A stretch of DNA of 9,238 bases. It comes from Limisphaerales bacterium. GTDB taxonomy: Bacteria > Verrucomicrobiota > Verrucomicrobiia > Limisphaerales > UBA11358. The first letter of the stretch is position 1; every line of letters starts with the position of its first letter. A model generated the notes under the pieces. It saw nothing but the letters and a program-made list of their open reading frames with translations, ran no database searches and had not been told where the DNA came from. Where the stretch lies: NCBI GenBank assembly GCA_027451565.1, contig DAIDJC010000121.1, positions 1 through 9,238 on the forward strand. The letters run 5' to 3'. Of the stretch, positions 1-5,857 are shown piece after piece. The position numbers and the translations under genes were made by a program.

Positions 1-62
1 CCAACCCCTCGCCAACCCCTCGCCAACCCCTCGCCAACCCCTCGCCAACCCCTCGCCAACCC
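1..62. repeat. 11-bp tandem repeat array (unit CCAACCCCTCG)
   Basis: Five perfect copies of an 11-bp unit (1-55) are followed by 7 bases of a sixth copy. The array reaches the first base of the window, so its true length is unknown. The complementary strand carries a GGGG run every 11 bases, so it could form a G-quadruplex with 7-base loops. The unit length is not a multiple of three. Read as protein the array would give an 11-residue Pro/Leu/Asn-rich repeat, but nothing supports it being coding. It lies about 150 bp upstream of the pyrF start. Confidence 0.95.
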
Positions 63-209
63 ATTACCGCTTCCCTCCAACTCCGCCAGCCTCGCCAGTC
101 TGAAAACCGAGATGCGCCCGGGCCAGCGCAGATGATTTTTAGCCGTTGTCGCGCAGGCGCAAACCTGACAGGCTGTGCGGAAAATGGAATGGAAAGGCCG
201 ACAATACCG

Positions 210-917
210 ATGAGAAATCCCATCATAGCCGCCCTGGATGTGCCCGGGTTGGAGCAGGCTGAAAAATTGGCGAAAGAACTGGCACCGGCGGTGGGGGCCT
301 TCAAGATTGGCAAGGAATTGTTTGTGGCCGCAGGCCCCGAGGTGGTGAAGCGGATTCGCGCCACCGGGGCGAGTGTTTTCCTGGACCTTAAATTCCATGA
401 CATTCCCAACACCGTGGCCCGGGCCGTGGCTTCCGTCTGCCGCCTGGATGTGCAGATGCTCACGGTGCATGCCATCGGCGGACGGCAAATGATGGAAGCG
501 GCGGAGCAGGCTGTGAGGAGTTTTGCAGGCGGGACGGGGGCGAAGCCGCCCCTGGTCTTGGGGGTGACCGTCCTGACAAGTTCCAACGAAAGCACCCTGG
601 CAGAAACCGGGTGTGCGGGCGGCGTGGAGGAGCAGGTGCTGCGTCTGGCCAGCCTGGCTGTGCAGTCAGAACTGCCGGGCCTGGTTTGTTCCCCCCGGGA
701 AATCAGTCTCCTGCGCAAGGTCCTCCCTCGTCATATCCAGTTGGTAACTCCTGGAATACGCACCGGCAATGAGCCGCCGGATGATCAAAAAAGAACCCTC
801 ACACCCCGGGAAGCGATTCAAGCCGGGGCTGATTGGCTGGTGGTGGGGCGCCCCATCACTGCCGCGCCCAATCCACGCGCCGCTGCCGAGGCCATATTAG
901 CCAGCTTGGAGGGTTGA
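210..917 (+). CDS. pyrF: Orotidine 5'-phosphate decarboxylase (PyrF)
   Basis: This cytosolic enzyme decarboxylates OMP to UMP, the last step of de novo pyrimidine synthesis. The 235-residue product has the usual length of bacterial group I PyrF. Visible motifs are the N-terminal IIAALDV strand with D10, K32 in AFKIGKE, the catalytic signature DLKFHDIPNTV (D59, K61, D64), VTPGIRTG near residue 180, and the C-terminal phosphate-binding VVGRPIT. I chose the ATG at 210 because the family begins a few residues before the LDV strand. In-frame starts at 132 and 189 would add 26 or 7 unconserved residues. A GGAAAGG stretch at 191-197 could be a ribosome site but is 12 nt from the ATG. The gene stands alone, convergent with the next gene; no other pyr gene is visible. 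Confidence 0.96.
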   Translation: MRNPIIAALDVPGLEQAEKLAKELAPAVGAFKIGKELFVAAGPEVVKRIRATGASVFLDLKFHDIPNTVARAVASVCRLDVQMLTVHAIGGRQMMEAAEQAVRSFAGGTGAKPPLVLGVTVLTSSNESTLAETGCAGGVEEQVLRLASLAVQSELPGLVCSPREISLLRKVLPRHIQLVTPGIRTGNEPPDDQKRTLTPREAIQAGADWLVVGRPITAAPNPRAAAEAILASLEG

Positions 918-942
918 GAAAGGGCCGGAGCCGCCGGACAGG

Positions 943-1485
943 TTAAAAATCACCGCACTGCACCAGGTTGACATAACGCTGGGCGCGGTCCCGCACCGAG
1001 GCGCACAGGCGGTTGGGGTTGAAACCCCGGCTGGCATAATACCCGTAATGCGTGTTCCAAAGGACGTACATGTCAAAATCCGTGGGTTGACGGTGAGTCT
1101 CCCGCACAAACTGGCTGTAAAGCCTGCCCCAATGTTTCTGGGCCACTTCCAGTGAAATTTCAGGGTTGCGGTAATTCATGGAGGACGAATACTTGCGCCA
1201 CACCGATGGCATGATCTGGTAGCGGCTGACCTCGCCCCGGCCGCCAATCTCCCCATCGTGGTTGCCTGTCTCAATCATGCCCAGGGCCATGCGCCGATGG
1301 GGATCCAGAACCGCAGGATTGTCGGACGGGTTCAGGGGTGGCACGCCGTCCAACCCGGTGGATGCAAAGCTGGAAAGGGAAGCTGCCATGGCCTGGTGAG
1401 GCACGCTCCATGTGACCAGGCTGGAAACCATCCAGAACATTGCCGAGGCCAGCACCCATTTCGTTGTCCATTTAGTTTTTTGCAT
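943..1485 (-). CDS. Exported lysozyme-like / lytic transglycosylase-like protein
   Basis: The 180-residue product begins with a basic N-terminus (MQKTKWTTKW), a hydrophobic stretch at about 11-27 and a likely signal-peptidase site near HQAMAA (30-35), so it is probably exported. The core resembles the SLT/lysozyme-like fold: ALGMIETGN with candidate catalytic Glu72, then the glycine-rich EVSRYQIMPSVW motif (85-96), where Q90, I91 and P93 are typical of SLT motif II, and a helical part with VLWNTHYGYY. Two cysteines near the C-terminus (161 and 177) could form a disulfide. By family it would cleave peptidoglycan glycan strands in the periplasm; that activity is inferred. The frame is open to a TTG at 1548, but the ATG at 1485 puts the signal peptide at the N-terminus. 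No clear Shine-Dalgarno site is seen. The 3' end lies 25 bp from the end of pyrF. Confidence 0.8.
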   Translation of the reverse strand: MQKTKWTTKWVLASAMFWMVSSLVTWSVPHQAMAASLSSFASTGLDGVPPLNPSDNPAVLDPHRRMALGMIETGNHDGEIGGRGEVSRYQIMPSVWRKYSSSMNYRNPEISLEVAQKHWGRLYSQFVRETHRQPTDFDMYVLWNTHYGYYASRGFNPNRLCASVRDRAQRYVNLVQCGDF

Positions 1486-1525
1486 AATTTTGATAAATCG
1501 TTTGGACTTTATCCAATCAGCCCTT

Positions 1526-1555
1526 AATATCGCACTTTTAGCGTTCAATAATCAA
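1526..1555 (-). promoter_or_regulatory. Possible sigma70-type promoter of the transglycosylase gene
   Basis: On the minus strand, TTGATT (1555-1550) and GATATT (1531-1526) are separated by 18 bp. Each matches 4 of 6 consensus bases. Transcription would begin near 1519, giving a leader of about 34 nt before the ATG at 1485. The match is weak; its position directly downstream of the phased repeats supports it. Confidence 0.3.
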
Positions 1556-1572
1556 TGCCCAGATTGGTTGAG

Positions 1573-1605
1573 ATGTTCACAGGTTATTCACCGGTTATTC
1601 ACATT
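1573..1605 (-). promoter_or_regulatory. Three 11-bp phased motif copies (GTGAAYA core), possible activator or DnaA-type sites
   Basis: On the plus strand three consecutive 11-mers read ATGTTCACAGG, TTATTCACCGG and TTATTCACATT. On the minus strand the shared core is GTGAAYA, repeating every 11 bp, close to one helical turn. The block ends 18 bp upstream of the candidate -35 element of the transglycosylase gene, where activators commonly bind. The third copy includes TTATTCACA, which fits the relaxed DnaA-box consensus TTWTNCACA; the other two match it less well. The repeat is directly visible; the binding factor is unknown. Confidence 0.5.
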
Positions 1606-1658
1606 TTTGCCCGATAATTCAAATCCTGGTTGGTTTGGAGAAATGAAGAATCCCCAAT

Positions 1659-1673
1659 AATCACCGAGTGATT
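1659..1673. repeat. Short perfect inverted repeat (6-bp arms, 3-nt loop)
   Basis: AATCAC and GTGATT flank the loop CGA. On the plus strand a T-run follows 5 bases later. No plus-strand gene ends nearby, so a terminator role is doubtful. A small operator upstream of the minus-strand transglycosylase gene is the alternative. Confidence 0.35.
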
Positions 1674-1843
1674 CAGTGTTTTTGGTGCGGTTTGGGGCTG
1701 TCTTGAAAACTGTTCCCAAATGAGGCAGGGGGTGGATGAAAAGAGGAATCGGGGTGGATTTTGGGGTCAAAAAAAACGCGATTTTCCGGATAATTTTTTG
1801 GGGAGGGGAGAGCGGCTGCCGGGAATGGTCCGGGTGCGGGAAT

Positions 1844-2578
1844 TTAGGAATTTTCGCGCACCCAATGAACGGCATTCAGGATAAGCTCGGATGCGTTTTT
1901 CAGGTTCAATTTTTCCTTGATGCGGTTCCGGAAGGAATTGATGGTGGCGATGCTGAGGTCCAGGCTTTGGGCTATTTCGCGGGTGGCTTTGCCCTCGCCA
2001 AGCAAACGGAAGACTTCCAATTCCCTGTTGCTGAGGCTGTCCATGGGCGAGACCGGGAGGGCATCTGATTTTTCATGGACGAGCTTGCGGATCATGGCTG
2101 CGGACATTTTTTCGCTGAGATGCACGGCGCCGCCCAGGACCTTGCGGATGGCGGCTTTCACCACTTTGGCAGGTTCCTGTTTCATGACGTACCCCATGGC
2201 GCCGGCGCGGATGGCGCGTTCCGCGTACAAGGTCTCCTCGTGCATGGAAACGACGAGGACAGGCAGGTCGGGCTGGTTGGTTTTGAGATTTTTGATCAGT
2301 TCAATGCCGCTGGCCCCGGTGAGGGAGATGTCCGTGATGACCAGGTCAGGGGGATCCTGGGTGATGGCGGCCAGCGCTTCCTCGGCAGTGGCGGCGTCTC
2401 CAATGACGATGAAATCCGGCTCGCGTTCAATGAGTTGGCGGAGACCTTCGCGAAACATGGCGTGATCGTCCAGCAGGAAAATGCGGCTTTTGGCTTTGGT
2501 TTGGGCGATGTCGCGGGAGGAGGCTGCGGGCGTGGCGGGGGTGGCTGGGTTCATGGGGTTGGATGAGTTGGCCTTCAC
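1844..2578 (-). CDS. NarL/FixJ-type two-component response regulator
   Basis: A 244-residue DNA-binding regulator, the partner of the kinase encoded just upstream. A poorly conserved Ala/Pro/Thr-rich N-terminus (1-30) precedes the receiver domain (about 31-148). Its acidic pair is D37/D38, the phospho-acceptor is D83 in LVITDIS, the switch residues are S111 and Y130, and the conserved lysine is K133. A LuxR-type helix-turn-helix follows at about 181-238 (LSNREL, EGKATREIAQSL, IKEKLNL). The recognition helix reads IATINSFRNRI, with Phe where many relatives have His, so its DNA target may be unusual. The start is a GTG overlapping the kinase stop by 4 bp (GTGA). An ATG at 2554 is an alternative, but coupling favours the GTG. 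No Shine-Dalgarno site is seen, consistent with translational coupling. Targets are unknown. Confidence 0.93.
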   Translation of the reverse strand: MKANSSNPMNPATPATPAASSRDIAQTKAKSRIFLLDDHAMFREGLRQLIEREPDFIVIGDAATAEEALAAITQDPPDLVITDISLTGASGIELIKNLKTNQPDLPVLVVSMHEETLYAERAIRAGAMGYVMKQEPAKVVKAAIRKVLGGAVHLSEKMSAAMIRKLVHEKSDALPVSPMDSLSNRELEVFRLLGEGKATREIAQSLDLSIATINSFRNRIKEKLNLKNASELILNAVHWVRENS

Positions 2579-5031
2579 GTGGTTGTGCGAAAAGAACAGG
2601 AGACCTGAGTGCCCTGTCCCGGGGCGCTTTTCAAGTCTAATATGGCGGCGATGACCTGGGCGCGATGGCGCATGATGCGGATGCCCATGCCTCCGGAGAA
2701 GTTTTCATGGGGGTTGAATCCCCGTCCGTTGTCCTGCACGGAGAGGATCCAGCGGTCCTGCTGGCGAGAGATGGTGATGGAGGCGCGGGTGGCCAATCCA
2801 TGGCGGCTGGCGTTGGTCAGGGCTTCGTGGGCGATATAATATAAATGGATGGCCGTGCCCGGAGGCAGGGTTGGGGTGGGTTGATCGCACGAGAACTGGC
2901 ACTGCAGCCTGAACCGGAGCTCGGCGTGGCCAGCCAGTTCTTCGAGGGCGAAAGCCAGCCCCTCTTCCAGGCGGACGGGAAAAAGGCCCCGGGCCACGCT
3001 GCGGGTCTGGACCATCGCTTCGTTCAACAGACCCCGGATGTGCTCCGCCTCGCCCGCTTCCTGCAGGTTTTTCTCCTGCAACTGATCCGACAACATGTCG
3101 AGGCGGTAGGCGATGGCGGCGAGCTGCTGGCAGACCCCGTCATGGAGGTCGTGGCCGATGCGTTGTTGTTCGCGGTTGCTGATCTCCAGGAGTTCGCGTT
3201 CCATTTGTTTGCGGGCGGTGATATCGCGGGCCACGCTTTCGATTTCGGGCGGGAAGGGGGATTCCTTGATCAGCAAGGCGCTGATTTCCACCCTGCGCAG
3301 GGAGCCGTCCGGGTTGGGCAGGTCCCATTCCGTGGTGGCAGCCTCAACGCCTTGGGACACCTGGTCGAGCCAGTCGCGGAGAGCGTCCCTCTGGTCGTCC
3401 TTGATGAAGGAGGAAAGGTTGCGGCCCAGAATCTGGGTGCGGGGACGGTGCAGGAACAGTTCCCCGGTTTTGTTCACCGAGGTGATGCGGCCCTTGGGAT
3501 CGTGGGTGAAGACCATGTCCCTGGCATTTTCAAAAAGGTTTTCATAACGCTCCTTCATGGCGCCCTCGGTGGCGAGCTGCCTGCGGATGATGGCGGTTTG
3601 ATGATGGACGCGGCGCCTGAGGATGCCCACCCAGGCCAGGGCGGAAAGCACAATCAGGCCGAGGCACGCGGTGGCCCAGACCACCCGGGCAAGAGTCCAC
3701 CAGGGGGGATTTTTCAGGATGGTCACATCGGACGGGGACCGCAGCAGAAGACGAAAGGATTTGGCTCTCCAGTCCAATCCGGCGTGCCAGTCCTGCCCGG
3801 GGTCAATGAGGCAAACCCCGGTCACCGCCACGCGGCTGCCGTTTTCAATGCCGGCCAGTCCCAGTCCCTGGTTTTTGGGCATGCCGGCGTTGAAGATGAA
3901 CCCGCTGGATTGAAGCAGCAGAGATTCTTCCTGGCTGGTGTGGGAGTGGTCCACCACGGTGGCTTCCAGCCGCACCAGCCGGCAATCGTGCGTGCCTGAG
4001 AGGGCCTGGTCGGCCGTTACCTTGTCCGGCAGGGGCGGTTTTCCGGCGGTGATTTTACGGAAACTGCCGTCCTGCAGCATCGGCGTGTAAACGCCTTGGG
4101 CGGGAAAACCCAGCACCTGCACCTGGTCGCCCGGCTGGAGGCTGCCCGCCTGGTCGGTTTCCACGAACAATCCCTCCGTGGCATCCTCCACGTACAAGGC
4201 GCCGTCCCCATTCCGGGCAATGACCGTGCCGATGATTTTGACACGATGCCCGTAGGTGCCGCCCGGTGCAAACCGGAGCAACTGTTCAATGGGGCAGGGG
4301 GCCATGGAGAAGGGATCCGCCGGGGCGGGGGTTTCCACGGAGAGATCGCCGGACCTCGGCGCCAGCAAGCGTGTGTCAAACAACTGGCGCTGGAGGTTGA
4401 ATTGCCCCGCACACACACCGCTCACCCGCACCGTGGCATCCACCAAACTCGACGGGTTCAATCCGGATGGCTGGTTCAGAATCACCGTCAGCCTCCCGCC
4501 TCCCGTGGCCAGGCGCAGGATAAATTCATCGTGGGAGAAATCCCATCCCGCCGACCTCACGATGCCCTTCACCGAAACAAACTGGCTATCTTCCGAGCCG
4601 CTGGCAATTTCCTGAAAGGTCACGGGTCGTGGCACCGGCCAGGGTCCCGGCCCAATGATGGCGATGCGGCTGGCCAGCACCACCGGCGCATATTCCCCCG
4701 GGCTGGTTGTGCCATCCATCTCCACCCACATGCCCGGGCGCAGGCCCAGGTTTGACAGGGACAATCCCGGCGCGAGATTGAAATAAATTCCGGCAGTGGC
4801 ATCCTGCACAAACCGGTAGAAATTACTTTCATCCAGGTAAGTCACCAAGGCATGGAGATGAATGGGAAGACCCTTGGCGGCATTGGACGGTGTGAGCTGG
4901 CGAATTTGCGCGGCAGTTTGCAAGGGCAAAACCGGCTGGGCGGACCATCCGCCCATTTCCGGCAGACCACAAGCCAGCCCGATCACAAGCCAACTGCATT
5001 GACGCAGGAACCTGGAGTGGCGGGCTATCAT
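2575..5031 (-). CDS. Membrane sensor histidine kinase with OB-like repeat sensor, PAS and HisKA_3 domains
   Basis: An 818-residue NarX/DesK-class kinase. A signal or anchor segment (about 10-25) precedes a roughly 410-residue extracytoplasmic region with at least four OB-like repeats (about 59-84, 151-185, 264-292, 354-380). The shared motif is clearest as FVQDATAGIYF and YVEDATEGLFV. One TM helix (about 445-469) leads to a PAS domain (about 496-606). A HisKA_3 motif GHDLHDGVCQQL follows, in which H630 of LHDG is the expected phosphorylation site. The HATPase domain (about 723-816) has HEALTNASRH, DNGRGF and GGMGI. All ATP-binding boxes look intact. I chose ATG 5031 because it puts the signal peptide first; the frame is open upstream to a TTG at 5127. 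It overlaps the regulator gene by 4 bp. The ligand is unknown. OB-like repeats could bind sugars or nucleic acids, but that is inference. Confidence 0.92.
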   Translation of the reverse strand: MIARHSRFLRQCSWLVIGLACGLPEMGGWSAQPVLPLQTAAQIRQLTPSNAAKGLPIHLHALVTYLDESNFYRFVQDATAGIYFNLAPGLSLSNLGLRPGMWVEMDGTTSPGEYAPVVLASRIAIIGPGPWPVPRPVTFQEIASGSEDSQFVSVKGIVRSAGWDFSHDEFILRLATGGGRLTVILNQPSGLNPSSLVDATVRVSGVCAGQFNLQRQLFDTRLLAPRSGDLSVETPAPADPFSMAPCPIEQLLRFAPGGTYGHRVKIIGTVIARNGDGALYVEDATEGLFVETDQAGSLQPGDQVQVLGFPAQGVYTPMLQDGSFRKITAGKPPLPDKVTADQALSGTHDCRLVRLEATVVDHSHTSQEESLLLQSSGFIFNAGMPKNQGLGLAGIENGSRVAVTGVCLIDPGQDWHAGLDWRAKSFRLLLRSPSDVTILKNPPWWTLARVVWATACLGLIVLSALAWVGILRRRVHHQTAIIRRQLATEGAMKERYENLFENARDMVFTHDPKGRITSVNKTGELFLHRPRTQILGRNLSSFIKDDQRDALRDWLDQVSQGVEAATTEWDLPNPDGSLRRVEISALLIKESPFPPEIESVARDITARKQMERELLEISNREQQRIGHDLHDGVCQQLAAIAYRLDMLSDQLQEKNLQEAGEAEHIRGLLNEAMVQTRSVARGLFPVRLEEGLAFALEELAGHAELRFRLQCQFSCDQPTPTLPPGTAIHLYYIAHEALTNASRHGLATRASITISRQQDRWILSVQDNGRGFNPHENFSGGMGIRIMRHRAQVIAAILDLKSAPGQGTQVSCSFRTTT

Positions 5032-5166
5032 GAATGCATGGATTATGGTGGGAATGGGAACCGCTGCCAAGCACAAGAGCCTGCCGGAAAATGGCAATGG
5101 TCGTTGCGCTGCGATTGGAGGCGGCAAGCCCCGGCGCGGGATCTAAATGGCATTCCAAATATTCAC

Positions 5167-5265
5167 GGCCTTTAGCCCGATAAACGAGGTTCAAAAGACC
5201 AATCCAATCCGGCATCTTGCCGTATCTTGACCTTTTCCGTTTCGCTTTTCGGGTTAAAATATTTC
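5167..5265 (+). repeat. Direct repeat copy A (~100 bp)
   Basis: Aligned without gaps to copy B at an offset of +513. In the best part (5193-5250 against 5706-5763), 48 of 58 bases match and all 10 differences are transitions. Both copies contain ATCCGGCATCTTGCCG. Similarity continues more weakly on both sides. It lies upstream of the kinase gene, in the zone where that gene's promoter would be expected. Confidence 0.85.
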
Positions 5266-5322
5266 ACGCGTCAAAGTTGTTTTCCCTTTCAAACGCATGA
5301 ACCAACCCAGCGCCCCCCGGTT

Positions 5323-5355
5323 CCCTCGCCCCGCCAGCGGAGCGCGGGGAGAGGG
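5323..5355. repeat. GC-rich hairpin 1 (12-bp arms, 9-nt loop)
   Basis: CCCTCGCCCCGC (5323-5334) pairs with GCGGGGAGAGGG (5344-5355) with one mismatch, leaving the loop CAGCGGAGC. No T-run follows on either strand, so it is not a typical intrinsic terminator. The pyrimidine-rich arm resembles that of hairpin 2, suggesting one repeat family. Confidence 0.75.
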
Positions 5356-5357
5356 TT

Positions 5358-5542
5358 GGAGCCTGACTGAAAATGACGATGGATGCTGCGGCAATGAATT
5401 TTGGATTTAACCGAGGCGCGAGCGACGAGCATACCCGCCGTGGGTCTGCAAGGAGCGAGCAACAAAGGGTGAAACCAAAAGGCATGTCGCCCGAAGGGTT
5501 TCGATTTCAAACAGCGTCCATTGCCATTTTAAGTCAGGCTCC
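5358..5542. repeat. Nested inverted repeats (fold-back structure)
   Basis: The outer arms are 5358-5383 (starting GGAGCCTGACT) and 5517-5542 (ending AGTCAGGCTCC). They are complementary at 23 of 26 positions. An inner pair, 5399-5412 (TTTTGGATTTAACC) and 5467-5480 (GGGTGAAACCAAAA), matches at 11 of 14. The arms bracket about 130 bp, and a transcript of the region could fold into a long branched hairpin. No transposase frame is inside. Confidence 0.75.
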
Positions 5543-5623
5543 GCAGGAGAGGGGTTCTCGCTCACAGTCAGTGCGAACTCAAATCAATATGCATTTGGAA
5601 ACCTTAGCGCCCCCTCTCCCCAG

Positions 5624-5654
5624 CCCTCTCCCCCAATACAATTGGCGGAGAGGG
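5624..5654. repeat. GC-rich hairpin 2 (14-bp arms, 3-nt loop)
   Basis: CCCTCTCCCCCAAT (5624-5637) pairs with ATTGGCGGAGAGGG (5641-5654) with one mismatch around the loop ACA. The left flank repeats the CCCTCTCCCC string at 5612-5621. An A-run follows on the plus strand, so T-rich DNA precedes rather than follows the stem on the minus strand, arguing against a terminator. Confidence 0.75.
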
Positions 5655-5679
5655 AGAAAAAAGCGCCGGGTTTGCGGAG

Positions 5680-5778
5680 GCTTTTCAACCCGGAATACGA
5701 AATTTAAAAGGCCAATCCGATCCGGCATCTTGCCGCATCCTGGCCCTCTTCATTTCACTTTTCGAGTTCAAGTGTTTT
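5680..5778 (+). repeat. Direct repeat copy B (~100 bp)
   Basis: Second copy of the repeat at 5167-5265, in the same orientation and gap-free, differing almost only by transitions. It ends about 13 bp before the TTGACT of the candidate GH3 promoter. The two copies bracket the hairpins and inverted repeats, so the set may be one composite element of about 610 bp. Confidence 0.85.
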
Positions 5779-5790
5779 GTAATCTAATTA

Positions 5791-5823
5791 TTGACTTCAA
5801 ATTCATGGTGTCATAGATATAAT
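5791..5823 (+). promoter_or_regulatory. Candidate promoter of the GH3 gene
   Basis: TTGACT (5791-5796) is followed by a perfect TATAAT at 5818-5823. The 21-bp spacer is longer than usual. TAGATA at 5814-5819 gives a 17-bp spacer but a poor match. Transcription from TATAAT would start near 5830, giving a leader of about 28 nt. The motif ATTAATCAA at 5832-5840 would be at or just after the start site. Confidence 0.4.
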
Positions 5824-5857
5824 TAACAATCATTAATCAACTCACAATAACGTTCCC

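Larger units (their letters stand above)
1486..1843. other. 358-bp intergenic region between transglycosylase and response regulator genes
   Basis: No credible gene. It holds the 5' leader and probable promoter of the minus-strand transglycosylase gene, a phased triple repeat and a short palindrome (listed separately), plus the 3' flank of the response regulator gene. The flank has an 8-A run near 1769-1776 (T8 in the operon's direction), but I see no stable stem directly before it, so I do not call a terminator. Confidence 0.75.
5032..5857. other. 826-bp non-coding, repeat-rich region between divergent kinase and GH3 genes
   Basis: No convincing gene. Short open frames exist in several phases but have Arg/Ser/Pro-rich low-complexity products, and they cross the hairpins and inverted repeats, which indicates repeat DNA. 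It holds two direct repeats, two hairpins and nested inverted repeats (listed separately). The kinase promoter must lie in the left part (about 5032-5200 or further) and the GH3 promoter in the last 70 bp. I could not find a good -10/-35 pair for the kinase. Confidence 0.8.

Noticed and set aside
1..62. CRISPR array
   Set aside because: The copies are directly adjacent with no spacers and the unit is only 11 bp.
132..209. Upstream in-frame start of pyrF at 132
   Set aside because: It would add 26 residues with no similarity to the PyrF N-terminus, whereas ATG 210 leads directly into the conserved IIAALDV strand.
917..943. Bidirectional terminator between pyrF and the transglycosylase gene
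   Set aside because: The 25-bp gap contains only a 4-bp CCGG/CCGG pairing and no T-run.
1573..1605. Replication origin (DnaA-box cluster)
   Set aside because: Only one copy fits the relaxed DnaA consensus, there is no dnaA, dnaN or rnpA gene nearby and no obvious unwinding element. It is kept only as an alternative reading of the phased motif.
1588..2068. Small open frames on both strands around the response regulator 3' end
   Set aside because: They overlap the regulator gene or regulatory DNA, show no motifs, and have Pro- or Gly-rich shadow-like translations.
2845..3999. 384-residue plus-strand open frame
   Set aside because: It lies entirely antisense to the well-supported kinase, whose PAS, HisKA_3 and HATPase motifs are intact. 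The translation is Gly/Ala/His-rich with no family motif, typical of a shadow frame in GC-rich DNA.
5373..5816. 147-residue plus-strand open frame in the repeat region
   Set aside because: It runs through an inverted repeat, hairpin 2 and direct repeat copy B, and has a low-complexity Arg/Ser/Pro-rich composition and no ribosome site. The structure of the DNA explains it better than a gene.
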